A stretch of DNA of 37,333 nucleotides from Hydnum rufescens UP504 (Eukaryota; Basidiomycota; Agaricomycetes; Cantharellales; Hydnaceae). The notes below the pieces were generated by a model. The model ran no database searches, had not been told where the DNA came from, and saw only the letters and a list, made by a program, of their open reading frames with translations. Location of the stretch: the NCBI GenBank assembly GCA_014904985.1, contig MU128924.1, positions 318,366-355,698 of the forward strand, given 5' to 3'. Made by a program: the position numbers and the translations under genes. Position 1 is the first letter of the stretch. Each line of letters begins with the position of its first letter. Of this stretch, positions 11,351 to 20,497 are shown piece after piece.

Positions 11351-13129
11351 ATGTCAAGATTCTCGGTGTGGCATCACAAAAGCTTAAGCCTTTTTTCACT
11401 TATTGGTTCACTTGTTCCAGACGTTGAGCCTTCCCAGGACCATCCTCTAGGTTCTAGTACAGCAATCTCGAAGCCCAGTACCTCATCTTCTTCCCACTTG
11501 CGGCCATGCTCATCATCTTCTGTCATTACAGCACACACCCAAAGCATGAAAGATGTCAATGCTTGTAGTAGCCTGCTTATCCTTCCTCCTTCATTCCCTC
11601 TCCCTCCAATGCACCGGTCCATGTGGACCGTTGCACTGCACACCCACTCTTACTCAGATTCAACATCTTTCATTAAACCCAAATCAAAGAACTCTTCGAT
11701 CAAGACATTCGAGATCGATGCACTCTCTGCACAGATGCTGTCCACCTTTCCCCTTGACGTCCATGTCAGATCCGATATCATTGTGCGGGACGAATGGCAG
11801 GAGAGTTTCTCTACTCGCGAGTACAAGGCTACCTTCTCAGGGAGTTTGGGGATGTTCCGTGCCATGGATGAAGATGAGGTAGAAGGCCTTATTATTGGTG
11901 GTTCTGCTCCCTCATCAACCCCCAAGTCCAACCAATCAAAAATGATGTCCATTCCCGAGAACATGTTGTTCTCATCTCCCAAGGTTCATTCCACTCCAAA
12001 GCGATGCCAACACTCTAAGAAGCACTTTAGCCTCCCTTTGTGAGTGAATTTCTGGTCACTTGGCTACTTCGTCACTAACTGATTCTGTGACAGATTGAAC
12101 CTTCGAAAGGGTCAAATGTGGAAGGATGAGATCACACTTGCTCTAGAAGAGCTTGGCATCTTAACCACAGAGGGAGATGATGGACGGCTGAAGATGGTCT
12201 ACAGTGGCGAGACCCCACTGGGCCCAATGGCCAATTCCCCTGCTCAAGACAGTTCTACTCCAGGAGCTTTGAGCAGCAGGAGAAGAGTGCCTATCTTTCT
12301 CGACCTCCCACTGATTGTCACACACTCGGAAGCCTCAGGAAGCATTCAGAAACTCGTCGCAGAAAATACTGACACCCAAGCTGTTACCTCATTAACAAGC
12401 AGCTTCATAGTCCCTCATCCAGATGGCACACCTCTTGCCATGGCTGTCCCACAACCTACAACTTACAGTGACCCTAATATATTCCACCACCCAAGTCATG
12501 TTCAAAATCAACAGCAACAATGACAATCCCAACCGCGTTGCTCAAGTATCATGTATATGACCTCCAGGACCTCAAATCCTATCACCATTTATCAGGACTC
12601 CCTTGTCCCTAGCACTAGCACCGATACCCAAGACAGTGGTCCTGCAGTAGCATCAGCTCTTCCTTTGGACCTTCATCCTTCTCTGAGGGCTTGGCCCCCC
12701 AATGCGGTTGCTTTCACATGAGTCACAGAGCAGGCCATTTCTTCCTTTACCACCTTTGGCTGAGGTGCCTCAGCGTCACCTCCCAAATTGAATCCAGATT
12801 TGGAATTTGCAGAACCCGACACCCCAGTTGTAAGGCATTCTACACCTCTTTGACCACCAAGTCTGTTGCAACACCGAAACTCCAATGTGCCCAAGGACTC
12901 TGCAATGACACAACCACTTGCAACACCCAAGCAGTCAAGCATGATGTCTGAGTGATCAAACGCACCATCGTCAACTGGTACGACAGCAGAGAAGAAGAGA
13001 TGAAGCAAGGCGGGTGGGTTCCAAGATGAGAACCAAATGATACCCAGTGCACCAGGTTCTGGCTCAAGGCCTCTCAAGCTCGCGCAGTCCCCAACAATCC
13101 ATATTTATGGTATGGTATCTGTAGTCTGA
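11351..13129 (+). pseudogene. Unidentified Ser/Thr/Pro-rich protein gene, decayed by TGA stops
   Basis: An open frame of 11351-12039 joins through a 54-bp intron (12040-12093; GTGAGTG donor, CACTAAC branch, GACAG acceptor) to a second exon. The first 372 codons are open, with DEWQESFSTREYKATF, RAMDEDEVEGLIIGG and WKDEITLALEELGIL as the most structured parts. The frame then continues past TGA at 12521, 12719, 12761, 12851, 12953 and 13001 with no other stop until TGA 13127, through Ser/Pro/Gln-rich sequence. Six TGA and no TAA or TAG suggest a once longer protein damaged by CGA-to-TGA changes. I do not recognise the family. A truncated 372-residue product could still be made. Confidence 0.6.
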
Positions 13130-13868
13130 TCATATACTTTAGATCTAGGACAACCCTAGCAACCTTGCTCTACTTATGTACATACTGGTTCTAATCAATC
13201 TATGTCTGAGATGGATACACTGGTGTGGGGCTGGGCATGGGCTGTAGCATGTACCAGTGATACTCAGCTTTAGAGTCAGGGATTACTTGTTGCCGCTATC
13301 AACTGTGGCACCATAGTACAAATATAGAAATCAACCTAATATGGAAACCATCCTAAATAGGATATAAATGGATTCAAGTCCATGAAGAACCCAACTGAAC
13401 CCTCGGTCAATATTAGAATAATAGAGGTTAACATAGCCTGATGCAATGGCTGGGATTGATGCATCAGCTACAGTAATGGTAACTTACCATAATTGATGCA
13501 AAAAACCCATGGTAAGTTACCATTTCTGATGCAAAAAGTCTACAGCATCAGGTGACTCCATGAACTGGGCCTTAAATGCATCCCAGTTGTCATCGTAGTA
13601 TTCGTCCAATGACTCAATAAAGTGTTCAGACTTTGAATCACAATAACAAGTTATTTTCCAAATAGTTTGAGCTGAACTGAGACCAGCCGCAGTTGTGCAA
13701 AACTCGTATTCTGCGAGAAATCATAAGATTCGTTTTCCAGTAAATTGGGGGGTGTCCCTGGACCATGGCCCAGGCATATGCGAGTATGTCATTGAAGACA
13801 TTTTTGAGTGGTGAATTGTTGTGGATTTGAATTAAGATTCTTGAGGCCCCCTGTAAGGACCACCAATT
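13130..13868. other. Intergenic, no gene seen
   Basis: I find no coding frame with recognisable content. The only structure is a pair of short palindromes at about 13473-13530. Confidence 0.5.
13473..13530. repeat. Two tandem short palindromes
   Basis: ATGGTAACTTACCAT and ATGGTAAGTTACCAT stand about 35 bp apart, each followed within a few bases by TGATGCAAAAA. This is a short direct repeat whose core is itself a palindrome. Confidence 0.55.
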
Positions 13869-14185
13869 TGTAAGCAGGAGAAAATGGGGGAATCTCTGCT
13901 ACAGTCCGCAATATGGAATTGAGAATGAAGAGTGGGGGCCACCAAAATAATTTGAATATTCAGGTCTGGGTGTGGAAGGTCTTTGGGATAGAAGATAATC
14001 CGCTGTAAGCAGTAGTTGCCCAAGCAGATGAATAAAGGGGAAAATGTGTCACAAATACCACACTCCAAGGTCCTAATCTTACGGCCCTAGACAAAGTGCA
14101 GTAGGAACAGTGTCCTCAGATGGAATTCACCCAGGAATCCAGCAGCAATACTTCAGTGCTTCAGACTGGGGTAGGCTATTGCACG
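13869..14185 (+). mobile_element. LTR-like element, truncated copy D
   Basis: It starts TGTAAGCAGGAG and follows the same order of blocks as the first 300 bp of copies A and C (ACAGTCC...ATATGGAAT, GAAGGTCTTTGG, CCCAAGCA, CACAAA...CCACA, CCTAGACAAAGTG, GGAATTCACCCA, CAGCA). Similarity fades after about 14180. No 3' end or target duplication is seen. Confidence 0.7.
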
Positions 14186-14688
14186 GGGTCCCCACAGGGG
14201 AATTTAGGACCTCCTGCCCCATGGGGTTGAAAACCTGCCCCTGTGACTCACGGGGGTAGAAGCTGCAGGATACATGACGGGGTTGAAAAACCTGAGGGAA
14301 CCCCATGGGATTCCCACAGGGCAATATCCTCATTATATAACCCCTCTGCTCAATTGGATGGGGTCTTCTGATGATGCCCAATCATTAGGGAGACAGGTAC
14401 ATCTGTAATTAACCCTTGGTACAGTTGTAGCTACAGCAATGACTTAGGACACTTTGCTGATGAATTCCAAAGAGCATTGGAATGAAGCCATGATATATTC
14501 TTCTGACTTATCGTGAGTGAAGGATACAGAAAGAATCCCAGGTGATTCGGCTGTGGTGAGGAGAGGAATAGGAATAATGAAGTCTTCCATGAACCCTGCA
14601 TCTCTGGAAGATTGCATGATGATGGATGTTCATTCAAGAAGGGTATCTGGTAACATTGAACTGCGCGAAGATCTGGTCAGAGCATTCT
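14186..14688. other. Intergenic, GC-rich inverted patches
   Basis: No gene is recognised. Between 14175 and 14330 there are repeated patches such as GGGGTTGAAAA and CCCACAGGG with short inverted symmetry, perhaps a small non-autonomous element. Nothing else stands out. Confidence 0.4.
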
Positions 14689-15450
14689 CTAGTGTTGTGA
14701 GAAAGAATAACCTGCCTGGAACACAGTGTGCTCCTTGAAAATGTGCTTGACACATGACATGACATATTCAGTCTCACTCTCAGTAAGAGGGATGGGCTTG
14801 GCACTGCTATTAAGCACAGGCCCATAGGATGCAAGTTCCGGCACAGCTTGCAACTGTTTCACATATGCAGATTGTGCCTCTGCGGCCATAGGAGCAGGGG
14901 TCACCGTCTTGGCAGATTTCCAAGGTGCAAGTGTGTGAATCGTCTCAAGAGCGCTAGGGCCTGTGTAGATGTCCATATTGAACCCAAATCACAAAAGCAC
15001 AGCACATTATTACTTATGGGCACTTTCTTGTCGAGCTTGTTCCTGACTGATCTTCGGTAATGAGGTTGCATCAAATGGCTGATCACTTGCATCTGCATCC
15101 CTAACATAGGCCACTAATTTGGATTCAAGGGCAGCAAGAGAGAAGACAGATTCTGTCCGAAGTCAGGGTGTTACTTTCATGAACAACCTGGGCTCATAAA
15201 GCATGCCGTGTGCACCATCCTTGACATAGGTCTCTGCCAATGGTGGTTCTTTCATCACTCGAAGGTACATGGTCACCCGATCACGCACCTCATCATCAGA
15301 GTCACCCATGAATAAGAGAAGCTTCATCGCGGGAAACCACAAGAACACACTTACTGGCTTAATAAAACATCGATGCTCCACTTCACCACTACATCCACAA
15401 CATTGACACCAAACTTGGCCCATTCTCCAGAGACCGATAGAAAGCAAGAG
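14689..15450 (-). pseudogene. SEC21: Coatomer subunit gamma (gamma-COP), internal fragment
   Basis: Gamma-COP is part of the COPI coat for Golgi-to-ER transport. Reading the minus strand, AKFGVNVVDV (about 15420) leads to GDSDDEVRDRVTMYLRVM (about 15310-15255), the end of the HEAT-like solenoid. The linker with ESKLVAYVRDADASDQPFD and PKISQEQARQESAH follows (15130-15020). An intron with GTAATA and ACACAG ends runs near 15015-14963, then QLQAVPELASYGP and LTESETEYVMSCVKHIFKEH (14860-14735) open the appendage domain. Frame changes occur near 15350. Sequence for the first two thirds and the rest of the appendage is absent. Keeping an intron implies copying as DNA, not as a processed transcript. 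Confidence 0.85.
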
Positions 15451-15519
15451 CAGAAGAGAATTCGGCTGGAGTGATGTGCTGCGATTCGGTAAGGGGGGAT
15501 ATACATCATGCATCATGGA

Positions 15520-16335
15520 GCCAAGTGCATCCAAACACCATGGGGATGTGAAATGCTCGGATCGGAGTATGTCGTTGCTCAGCTCAGTGAGGATGGTCCG
15601 GGGAGGCACGTTGAGCTGCACGAGGATCTCAGTGGAGGTTGATTGCAGGGATGGGTTTATGAGAGTGCTAAGGGCATAGATAAGGTTCACCACTCACAAA
15701 GAGACCCCAGTGCAAAGAGTGGGATCAGTTTTGAAGAGGTCAAAGAACTTGGTTTGTGGCAGATATTCATTGCCTCATGCCGATATTGCCATCACAGTCT
15801 GAAGACTGTGTCAAATCTTGATGACTTCCATGGAATGGATGTATTCCTTCAGGGGGCCATTAAGGTCGGACAAGAACGTCAGGTCAAGTTTGCCTATGTC
15901 AGTTTCGATGAAGACACCAGATTCCAGGATTACACCATCAAACTTCGATGAGATGAATTTGGTGACTTGATTGATGAAGTTACTGAAGCTGCATGGAGAG
16001 GGATGAGAACATGCATTATGTGTGCATAAATTAAAGTGAGGCCTACTTGTTGAGAAGTACATTGTTGTTCGTGACAATCTAGGTGTAGTGTCAGGGCAAA
16101 GATCACCTCATGAATAGGCAAGAGATGGCAGTACGCACAAAATCGTTCCAGGAGAACATGGTATCTCCAGTCTTGGGTCAACTTGCCAAGAGATGATATC
16201 TCCATACTGCAGGTGCGATGCCTCTCTCTTTTGCAGATGGACCAAACATGTCTATATTTTGTGACTTCAAGAACTTCCCTGATTTGTACTGCAAGTACTC
16301 TGGGTGTACCAGAACATGAGATTATGCGTCAAGGA
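15520..16335 (-). pseudogene. MES1: Methionyl-tRNA synthetase, C-terminal catalytic fragment
   Basis: Cytosolic MetRS charges initiator and elongator tRNA-Met. The minus strand begins after an acceptor-like CCTGTCACAG (about 16365), then HPEYLQYKSGKFLKSQ (about 16310-16265; KFLKS in place of the usual KFSKS signature) and KERGIAPAVWRYHLL (about 16235-16185). The anticodon-binding helices follow: NQVTKFISSKFDGVIL (about 15990-15930), LKEYIHSMEVIK, LQTVMAI..., VNLIYALSTLINP (15695-15650), and PPRTILTELSNDIL (about 15605-15560). Frame changes and stops occur throughout. It runs straight into the gamma-COP fragment on the same strand within about 100 bp, so two unrelated gene pieces are joined. 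Confidence 0.85.
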
Positions 16336-16755
16336 TTGAAACCAAATGTGTCACACCTGTGACAGGATGAATGAATTGTTGAGGCATAATATTTCTCATT
16401 TCACAAGCAGCTTTGTAGTAAGATGCCGCTGTGACAGACAGCTGCATATCTGAACAGTATTTTTTGATGATGACAATGATGAATATTGCCCTGCAACTAC
16501 TAGCTGCTCCCGAAGGGCACCAATGGCAGGGGGACCAAAGGTCCAGGGGGTATTGTACATACACTGGATGGAGAATAGAAATGAAGGAAAGGTCCATGAC
16601 CATGGGTCTCACAACCCTTTGGCCTGAGATACCACACCCAATACCACATAGAGACCTCATTTACATGGTGTCTGCTTCACACTTCTGTTGATGGGATTGT
16701 AATAGGGATTAGGAGCAGCCTTCATCGGTGGATAGTCTTGCGTCCTGGGGAGTAG
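16336..16755. other. Between MetRS and LINE fragments, nothing recognised
   Basis: Short frames on both strands show no familiar motifs. It may hold diverged upstream MetRS exon sequence or the 3' end of the LINE. Confidence 0.35.
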
Positions 16756-17031
16756 TTAATTCAGCAGCTTTTTCTTGTATGCTCCACTGAGGTCAATGAA
16801 TTTAGAAGTGCATTCAGAACCTGCGTCGGTGCCAAGGAGATCGGTGATGCTTACATCACCATCTGGGTCCATGAGCAGTGTTCTCCACTCATCATACAGG
16901 GGGCAGTCCTGGAGGATGTGGATTCATGATTCGATTCGTTCCCCACAGTGACACATCGGGTTTTCATCTGGCACAAACTGTCTATAATATTGGCCAATGA
17001 ATGCGTCAGCACAGTCAGCCACAAATGTAGG
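16756..17031 (-). pseudogene. LINE-type ORF2, extreme C-terminus
   Basis: The minus strand reads IGQYYRQFVPDENPMCHCGE then HILQDCPLYDEWRTLL and DLLGTDAGSE, ending at a TAA at 16756. This is the cysteine-bearing tail found after RNase H in fungal non-LTR retrotransposon ORF2 proteins. An in-frame TGA (16924-16926) stands where Arg is expected before HIL. The matching upstream part lies at 20631-21540; the two are separated by the 17032-20630 element. Confidence 0.8.
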
Positions 17032-17160
17032 TCTAGTTAGATATTATGAGCCTTGCATTTATATAGTCTAACTAGAGGTTTTGATGCTGGGGCCCCTGGG
17101 GCCGGCTAACCTGATTTCCGTGATTCAGGCAGGGGCCCCCAGGGGCCCCTGTGGGGGACT
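17032..17160 (+). repeat. Left terminal inverted repeat and GC-rich subterminal block
   Basis: The first 50 bp match the reverse complement of 20578-20630 with a TTGCATTTATAT core. TCTAGTTAGA at the outside and TCTAACTAGA about 35 bp inward are themselves an inverted pair, so each end can fold back. GGGGCCCCTGGGGCC and AGGGGCCCCCAGGGGCCCCT follow. Confidence 0.75.
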
Positions 17161-17349
17161 TAGAATGGCCACAGAACCTCAATATATTGGGTTCGGCATT
17201 TTCTTCAGTCACCTAATCTCAGACTTGCACAGTGGGCCATATGCACTTATCACAGATAATATGTTCCATTTATAATTACTTATTTATTTATTATCACTGT
17301 TCTGTGTTTCATTCTTACTGAGTTGTTTATTATTTATTTATTTATTTAA

Positions 17350-18143
17350 AAATTCACCACACCCACTGGGGTGTGGTACCGTCTGTAGAAATCCAAGAAA
17401 AAAAAACTACTCACCACACACCCGCTTAGGCAGGTGTGGTACAGTCCATAGAAATTAAAATTAAAAAAACCTATCTAGTAGCACCACACCCGCTTGGGCG
17501 GGTGTGTGGTACCGGGGGCGTGGCCTTCACCGTTGGGCGGGTCATTTGGACGGGCGGGTTGCTGTTGGGGTGGGTCGTCATTTTGGGCGCTCCGGCTTGG
17601 ATCCTACAATAATAGCATACGTTAGTAAAAAAATTCGAAGGCACGCAAAAGGAGCAGCTTGCGCTGCTCCTTTTGCGTTGCTGTACATATAGAAATTCAA
17701 AAAAAAAAATTAACTAGTAGCACCACACACCCGCCCAAGCGGGTGTGTGGTACCGGGGGCGTGGCTTGGCACTTCACCATTGAGCGCAGGGCACGGGTTG
17801 CATTTTGGGTCCTTCAATTTGAATCCTAGTTAGTAAAAAAAATTCGAAGTGATGCAAAAGGAGCAGCTTGCACTGCTCCCTTGGCATCGTTGAAGATATC
17901 GAAATTTAAAAAAAAAACCCCTTTGTAGTACCACACACCCACCTAAGTGGGTATGTGGTACTATTTGGTACCACGGTCGCGCGATTCATACTTGGTACGG
18001 GGGCTGGTCGTCACTTAGGGGGTTGGCGGGTTTCGTTCTCGTGGGTTTCGTCTGGTGGGTGGGTTGCCATTCTCGCAGGTGTCTTCAGCGGGTGGTGGGT
18101 CTTTATTTGGGGGTTGACGGGGTTTGTAGGCTGAGATTAAAGC
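17350..18143 (-). repeat. Decayed distal units of the hairpin array
   Basis: Hairpins continue here: class A at about 17352-17373, 17413-17435, 17483-17511, 17722-17751 and 17929-17960, and class B at 17644-17677 and 17851-17889. Exon and intron signals are weaker than in the proximal units: after the class A hairpin of 17929-17960 the minus strand has GGGGTTTTTT in place of a GT donor, and the class B hairpin of 17851-17889 has unpaired positions. A-rich runs replace the donor side of each intron. These look like older, non-spliced units. Confidence 0.65.
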
Positions 18144-18197
18144 CTAGAGATAAATAATGTTAATGAAAGAGAGAAAAAAAAAAAAACAGAAAGCCAT

Positions 18198-19277
18198 GCA
18201 AAGGAGCAGCGTGCACTGCTCCTTTTGCGTGATCGTACTTACCTTGAAATTACCACACACCCGCAGAAGCGGGTGTGTGGTTCGTCCGGGATTGGCGTCG
18301 TCTCGTGTTTTCGTTTGGTGTGTCATCGTTCGACTTTGTGGGCGGGTTATCATTTCGGAGGGGTTTCGTTTCGCCGATCTTCGTTTGTGGCAGCCTAGAA
18401 TAATGGATGTATTAGTTAGATAAATTAAAACCAGCACAAAAAGAGCAGCATTTGCTGCTCTTTTTGCACCGTTGGGGGTACACTTACCTTGTATAGAACC
18501 ACACACCCGCTGCAGCGGGTGTGTGGTTCGCGGTTCGCACGGCCACTCGGGTGGTGCATGGCCACGTCTCGCGTTTTCGTTTCGCGTGGTTTCTGTTTGC
18601 GTGTTGCCGCTGGGCCCTGGCCGATTGGGCCTTGTCATTTGGGGGGGTTTCATTTGATGGCCTAGAATGAATTAAAAAGGAATCAGTAAAGAAATTCAAA
18701 GTAGCGCAAAAAGAGCAGCTTTCGCTGCTCTTTTTGCGCCGTTGGGGACACATACCTTGAATGTATAACCAGACACCCGCCGTGGCGGGTGTCTGGTTTG
18801 TGTTGGTTTATCGTTCGGTGGGTGTTTGTCGGGTTTTCACTTGGTGTAGTTTCGGTTGGCGCTCGTGTCGGATGGTGGTTCAAAGCGTGACCTAGAATAT
18901 CAAAATATATGTTAGTTAAGGTTATAATTCAGCGCAAAAAGACCAGCTTTCGCTGGTCTTTTTGCGCGACTGTATCTATTGGGGGGGGGGCAACACTCAC
19001 CTTAAATAGTACCACACCCGCCGCAGTCGGGTGTGGTTCCTGGGGCCACCCATTGGGCGGTCCGTCGTTTCTTTTGGTTTGGCTCTTGCCGTTCGGGCCC
19101 TCATCGTGCGGTGGGTTTTCGTCTCGGGCCTTAGGCCATAATCTAAAATAATAAAAGCTATGTTAGTATAAGAATTCAAAGTGGCGCAAAAAGAGTAGCT
19201 TGTGCTACTCTTTTTGCGCTATTGTATCTACTGACAAAACTCACCTTATGACCACACACCCGCAGCAGCGGTGTGGT
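18198..19277 (-). repeat. Intact array of class A and class B hairpins
   Basis: Class A stems (type ACCACACACCCGC with 3-4 base loops) are at 18252-18281, 18496-18529, 18767-18798, 19011-19037 and 19251-19277. Class B stems (type GCGCAAAAAGAGCAGC) are at 18198-18228, 18436-18466, 18704-18739, 18932-18967 and 19184-19219. They alternate with a period of about 250 bp. On the minus strand every class A hairpin ends an exon 4-15 bases before a GT donor and every class B hairpin is inside the following intron. Several stems have 16 paired bases. Stem changes are matched on both arms. Confidence 0.9.
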
Positions 19278-19444
19278 CGTGTGTTGTGGGTCATCGTCAT
19301 TGTCCGGTTGTGGGGTCGTCGTCGTCGTCGTTCTGTTGCTGGGTGTGGCTGCGTAGTTGCGAAATTCAATGCCGGCAATTGCCGATACTCAAGAAGTGCC
19401 CAAGTGCTGACGCTACAAGCACAATACAGATTGATAGCAAGCAT
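18243..19444 (-). CDS. Leftward multi-exon gene of the hairpin array, unknown function
   Basis: Predicted exons are 19444-19245, 19142-19001, 18891-18756, 18661-18488 and 18394-18243. Introns are 102, 109, 94 and 93 bp; all have GTGAGT, GTATGT or GTAAGT donors and CTAG or TTAG acceptors, and CTAAC/CTAAT or CTGAT branch-like sites. Exon 1 starts MLAINLYCACSVSTWALLEY and continues in frame through exon 2 (RDENPPHDEGPNGK...). In that frame exon 3 stops after three codons, giving 117 residues. Exons 3-5 are open in a different phase up to TAA inside the hairpin of exon 5, so exon 2/3 use is uncertain. All later exons encode hydrophilic Thr/Pro/Asn/Arg-rich sequence, and each class A hairpin is coding. 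I recognise no domain. Expression is not shown; this is a splice-signal prediction. Confidence 0.5.
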
Positions 19445-20014
19445 GTAGATGTGGAATATAGACTATACAATAAATATTTGTTTAAAAATGTGAAGAAGAG
19501 GATAAAAATGAGCCAGAGCTCAATAAGGGACGATATGCCTCATTGCAAAGTGGATTAGATCACTTCTATGCATCAGAATTGGCCCAAATTTAAATATAGT
19601 GATGGTATATATACACCCTACATGGGAAACCAATTATATCAGATCGATTCTGGCATTTTTCAATTTTTCACACCTTCAATTCCCTATTTAGGGAATTGAA
19701 GGCGTGAAAAATTGAAAAATGCCAGAATCGTCTGATATAATTGGTTTCCCATGTAGGGTGTATATATACCATCACTATATTTAAATTTGGGCCAATTCTG
19801 ATGCATAGAAGTGATCTAATCCACTTTGCAATGAGGCATATCGTCCCTTATTGAGCTCTGGCTCATTTTTATCCTCTTCTTCACATTTTTAAACAAATAT
19901 TTATTGTATAGTCTATATTCCACATCTACATGCTTGCTATCAATCTGTATTGTGCTTGTAGCGTCAGCACTTGGGCACTTCTTGAGTATCGGCAATTGCC
20001 GGCGTTGAATTTCG
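19360..20014. repeat. 655-bp near-perfect palindrome
   Basis: Two arms of about 327 bp meet near 19687 at TCCCTATTTAGGGA. By eye only a few differences exist: T/C near each outer end (AATGCCGG against AACGCCGG), one extra T in the left arm near CAGATCGATTC, and A/G near TTTCACACC. The flanking array is also mirrored: hairpins A then B follow the right arm on the plus strand exactly as A then B follow the left arm on the minus strand. Such a structure can be a real foldback or an artefact of assembly, but different sequence on the two sides argues against a simple artefact. Confidence 0.93.
19604..19770. promoter_or_regulatory. Mirrored TATA-like boxes forming a putative bidirectional promoter
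   Basis: GTATATATAC occurs at about 19604-19613 and again at about 19760-19769, one in each palindrome arm. Each lies about 160 bp upstream of an ATG (19444 leftward, 19930 rightward). The 485 bp between the two start codons is therefore a symmetrical, potentially bidirectional promoter. Inference from position and motif only. Confidence 0.5.
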
Positions 20015-20343
20015 GATCTTTCTTCTCATCTCCGAAACCACAACAAACAACCGCCTGGAAAGGCAAGCGCGCGACCACACACCCGCCACCGCGGGTATGT
20101 GGTCATAAGGTGAGTTTTTCTGCTAGTAGGTACGACGGCGCAAAAAGAGCAGCGAAAGCTGCTCTTTTTGCGCTGCTTTGGATATTTGTACTAATATATC
20201 TTTTATTACTCTAGATTGTGGCCACAATGAAAACCCGCAAAACGAACAAGGGCCCAAATGGCAACACACCAAAGGGCGACGCAATGGACGACAACATGCC
20301 AAACGGCGATGCGACAAACGGCAATTCACCAGACGAGAACTGA
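19930..20343 (+). CDS. Rightward two-exon gene from the palindrome, unknown function
   Basis: Exon 1 is 19930-20109 (60 codons) and exon 2 is 20215-20343 (42 codons plus TGA). The 105-bp intron 20110-20214 has a GTGAGT donor, a TACTAAT branch site 24 bases before CTCTAG, and the class B hairpin 20138-20173 at its centre. Residues 1-28 are identical to the leftward gene because both are encoded by the palindrome arms. Residues 29-60 end in TTHPPPRVCGHK, encoded by the class A hairpin 20074-20103. The second exon is Asn/Gly/Asp/Pro-rich (NKGPNGNTPKGDAMDDNMPN) and ends naturally. The intron removes the stop that closes the unspliced frame. No family is recognised; residues 1-20 might be weakly hydrophobic enough for a signal or anchor, which is uncertain. 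Confidence 0.55.
20074..20173 (+). repeat. Class A and class B hairpins of the rightward gene
   Basis: Class A is at 20074-20103 (loop CAC, one G:T or mismatch from GGTATG) and class B is at 20138-20173 (16-bp stem, GAAA loop). They repeat the exon-end and intron-centre placement seen on the other side of the palindrome, in opposite orientation. Confidence 0.85.
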
Positions 20344-20412
20344 ACGCGCCCAATGAGTGGCCCTATATACAGTGAGTCCCCCCTAGTATTTATTTTCCTT
20401 AGCTACATTGCG

Positions 20413-20443
20413 CAAGAAGAGCAGCCTCTGGCTGCTCTTCTTG
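20413..20443. repeat. Last class B-like hairpin
   Basis: CAAGAAGAGCAGCC pairs with GGCTGCTCTTCTTG across a short loop. Both arms carry the same G-for-A change (CAAGAAG/CTTCTTG) compared with other class B stems. It lies about 70 bp after the stop codon of the rightward gene, so it could act in the 3' untranslated region. Confidence 0.75.
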
Positions 20444-20497
20444 GGTGCATGGGTGAGCCTAGTGTATATAATAATAATAAATAAATAATCCTAATGG

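Noticed and set aside
12673..13077. Minus-strand 134-codon frame
   Set aside because: The plus strand here continues the upstream gene with only TGA interruptions; the reverse frame is its shadow.
1840..13129. UGA recoding as an explanation for TGA-only stops
   Set aside because: TGA stands at expected Arg codons in known domains, as CGA-to-TGA decay predicts, and the same frames also carry frameshifts and insertions. Intact frames end in both TGA and TAG/TAA.
17350..19277. CRISPR-like array from regularly spaced palindromic repeats
   Set aside because: The spacers are exons and introns with splice signals, repeats alternate between two unrelated stems, the setting is eukaryotic and there are no cas genes.
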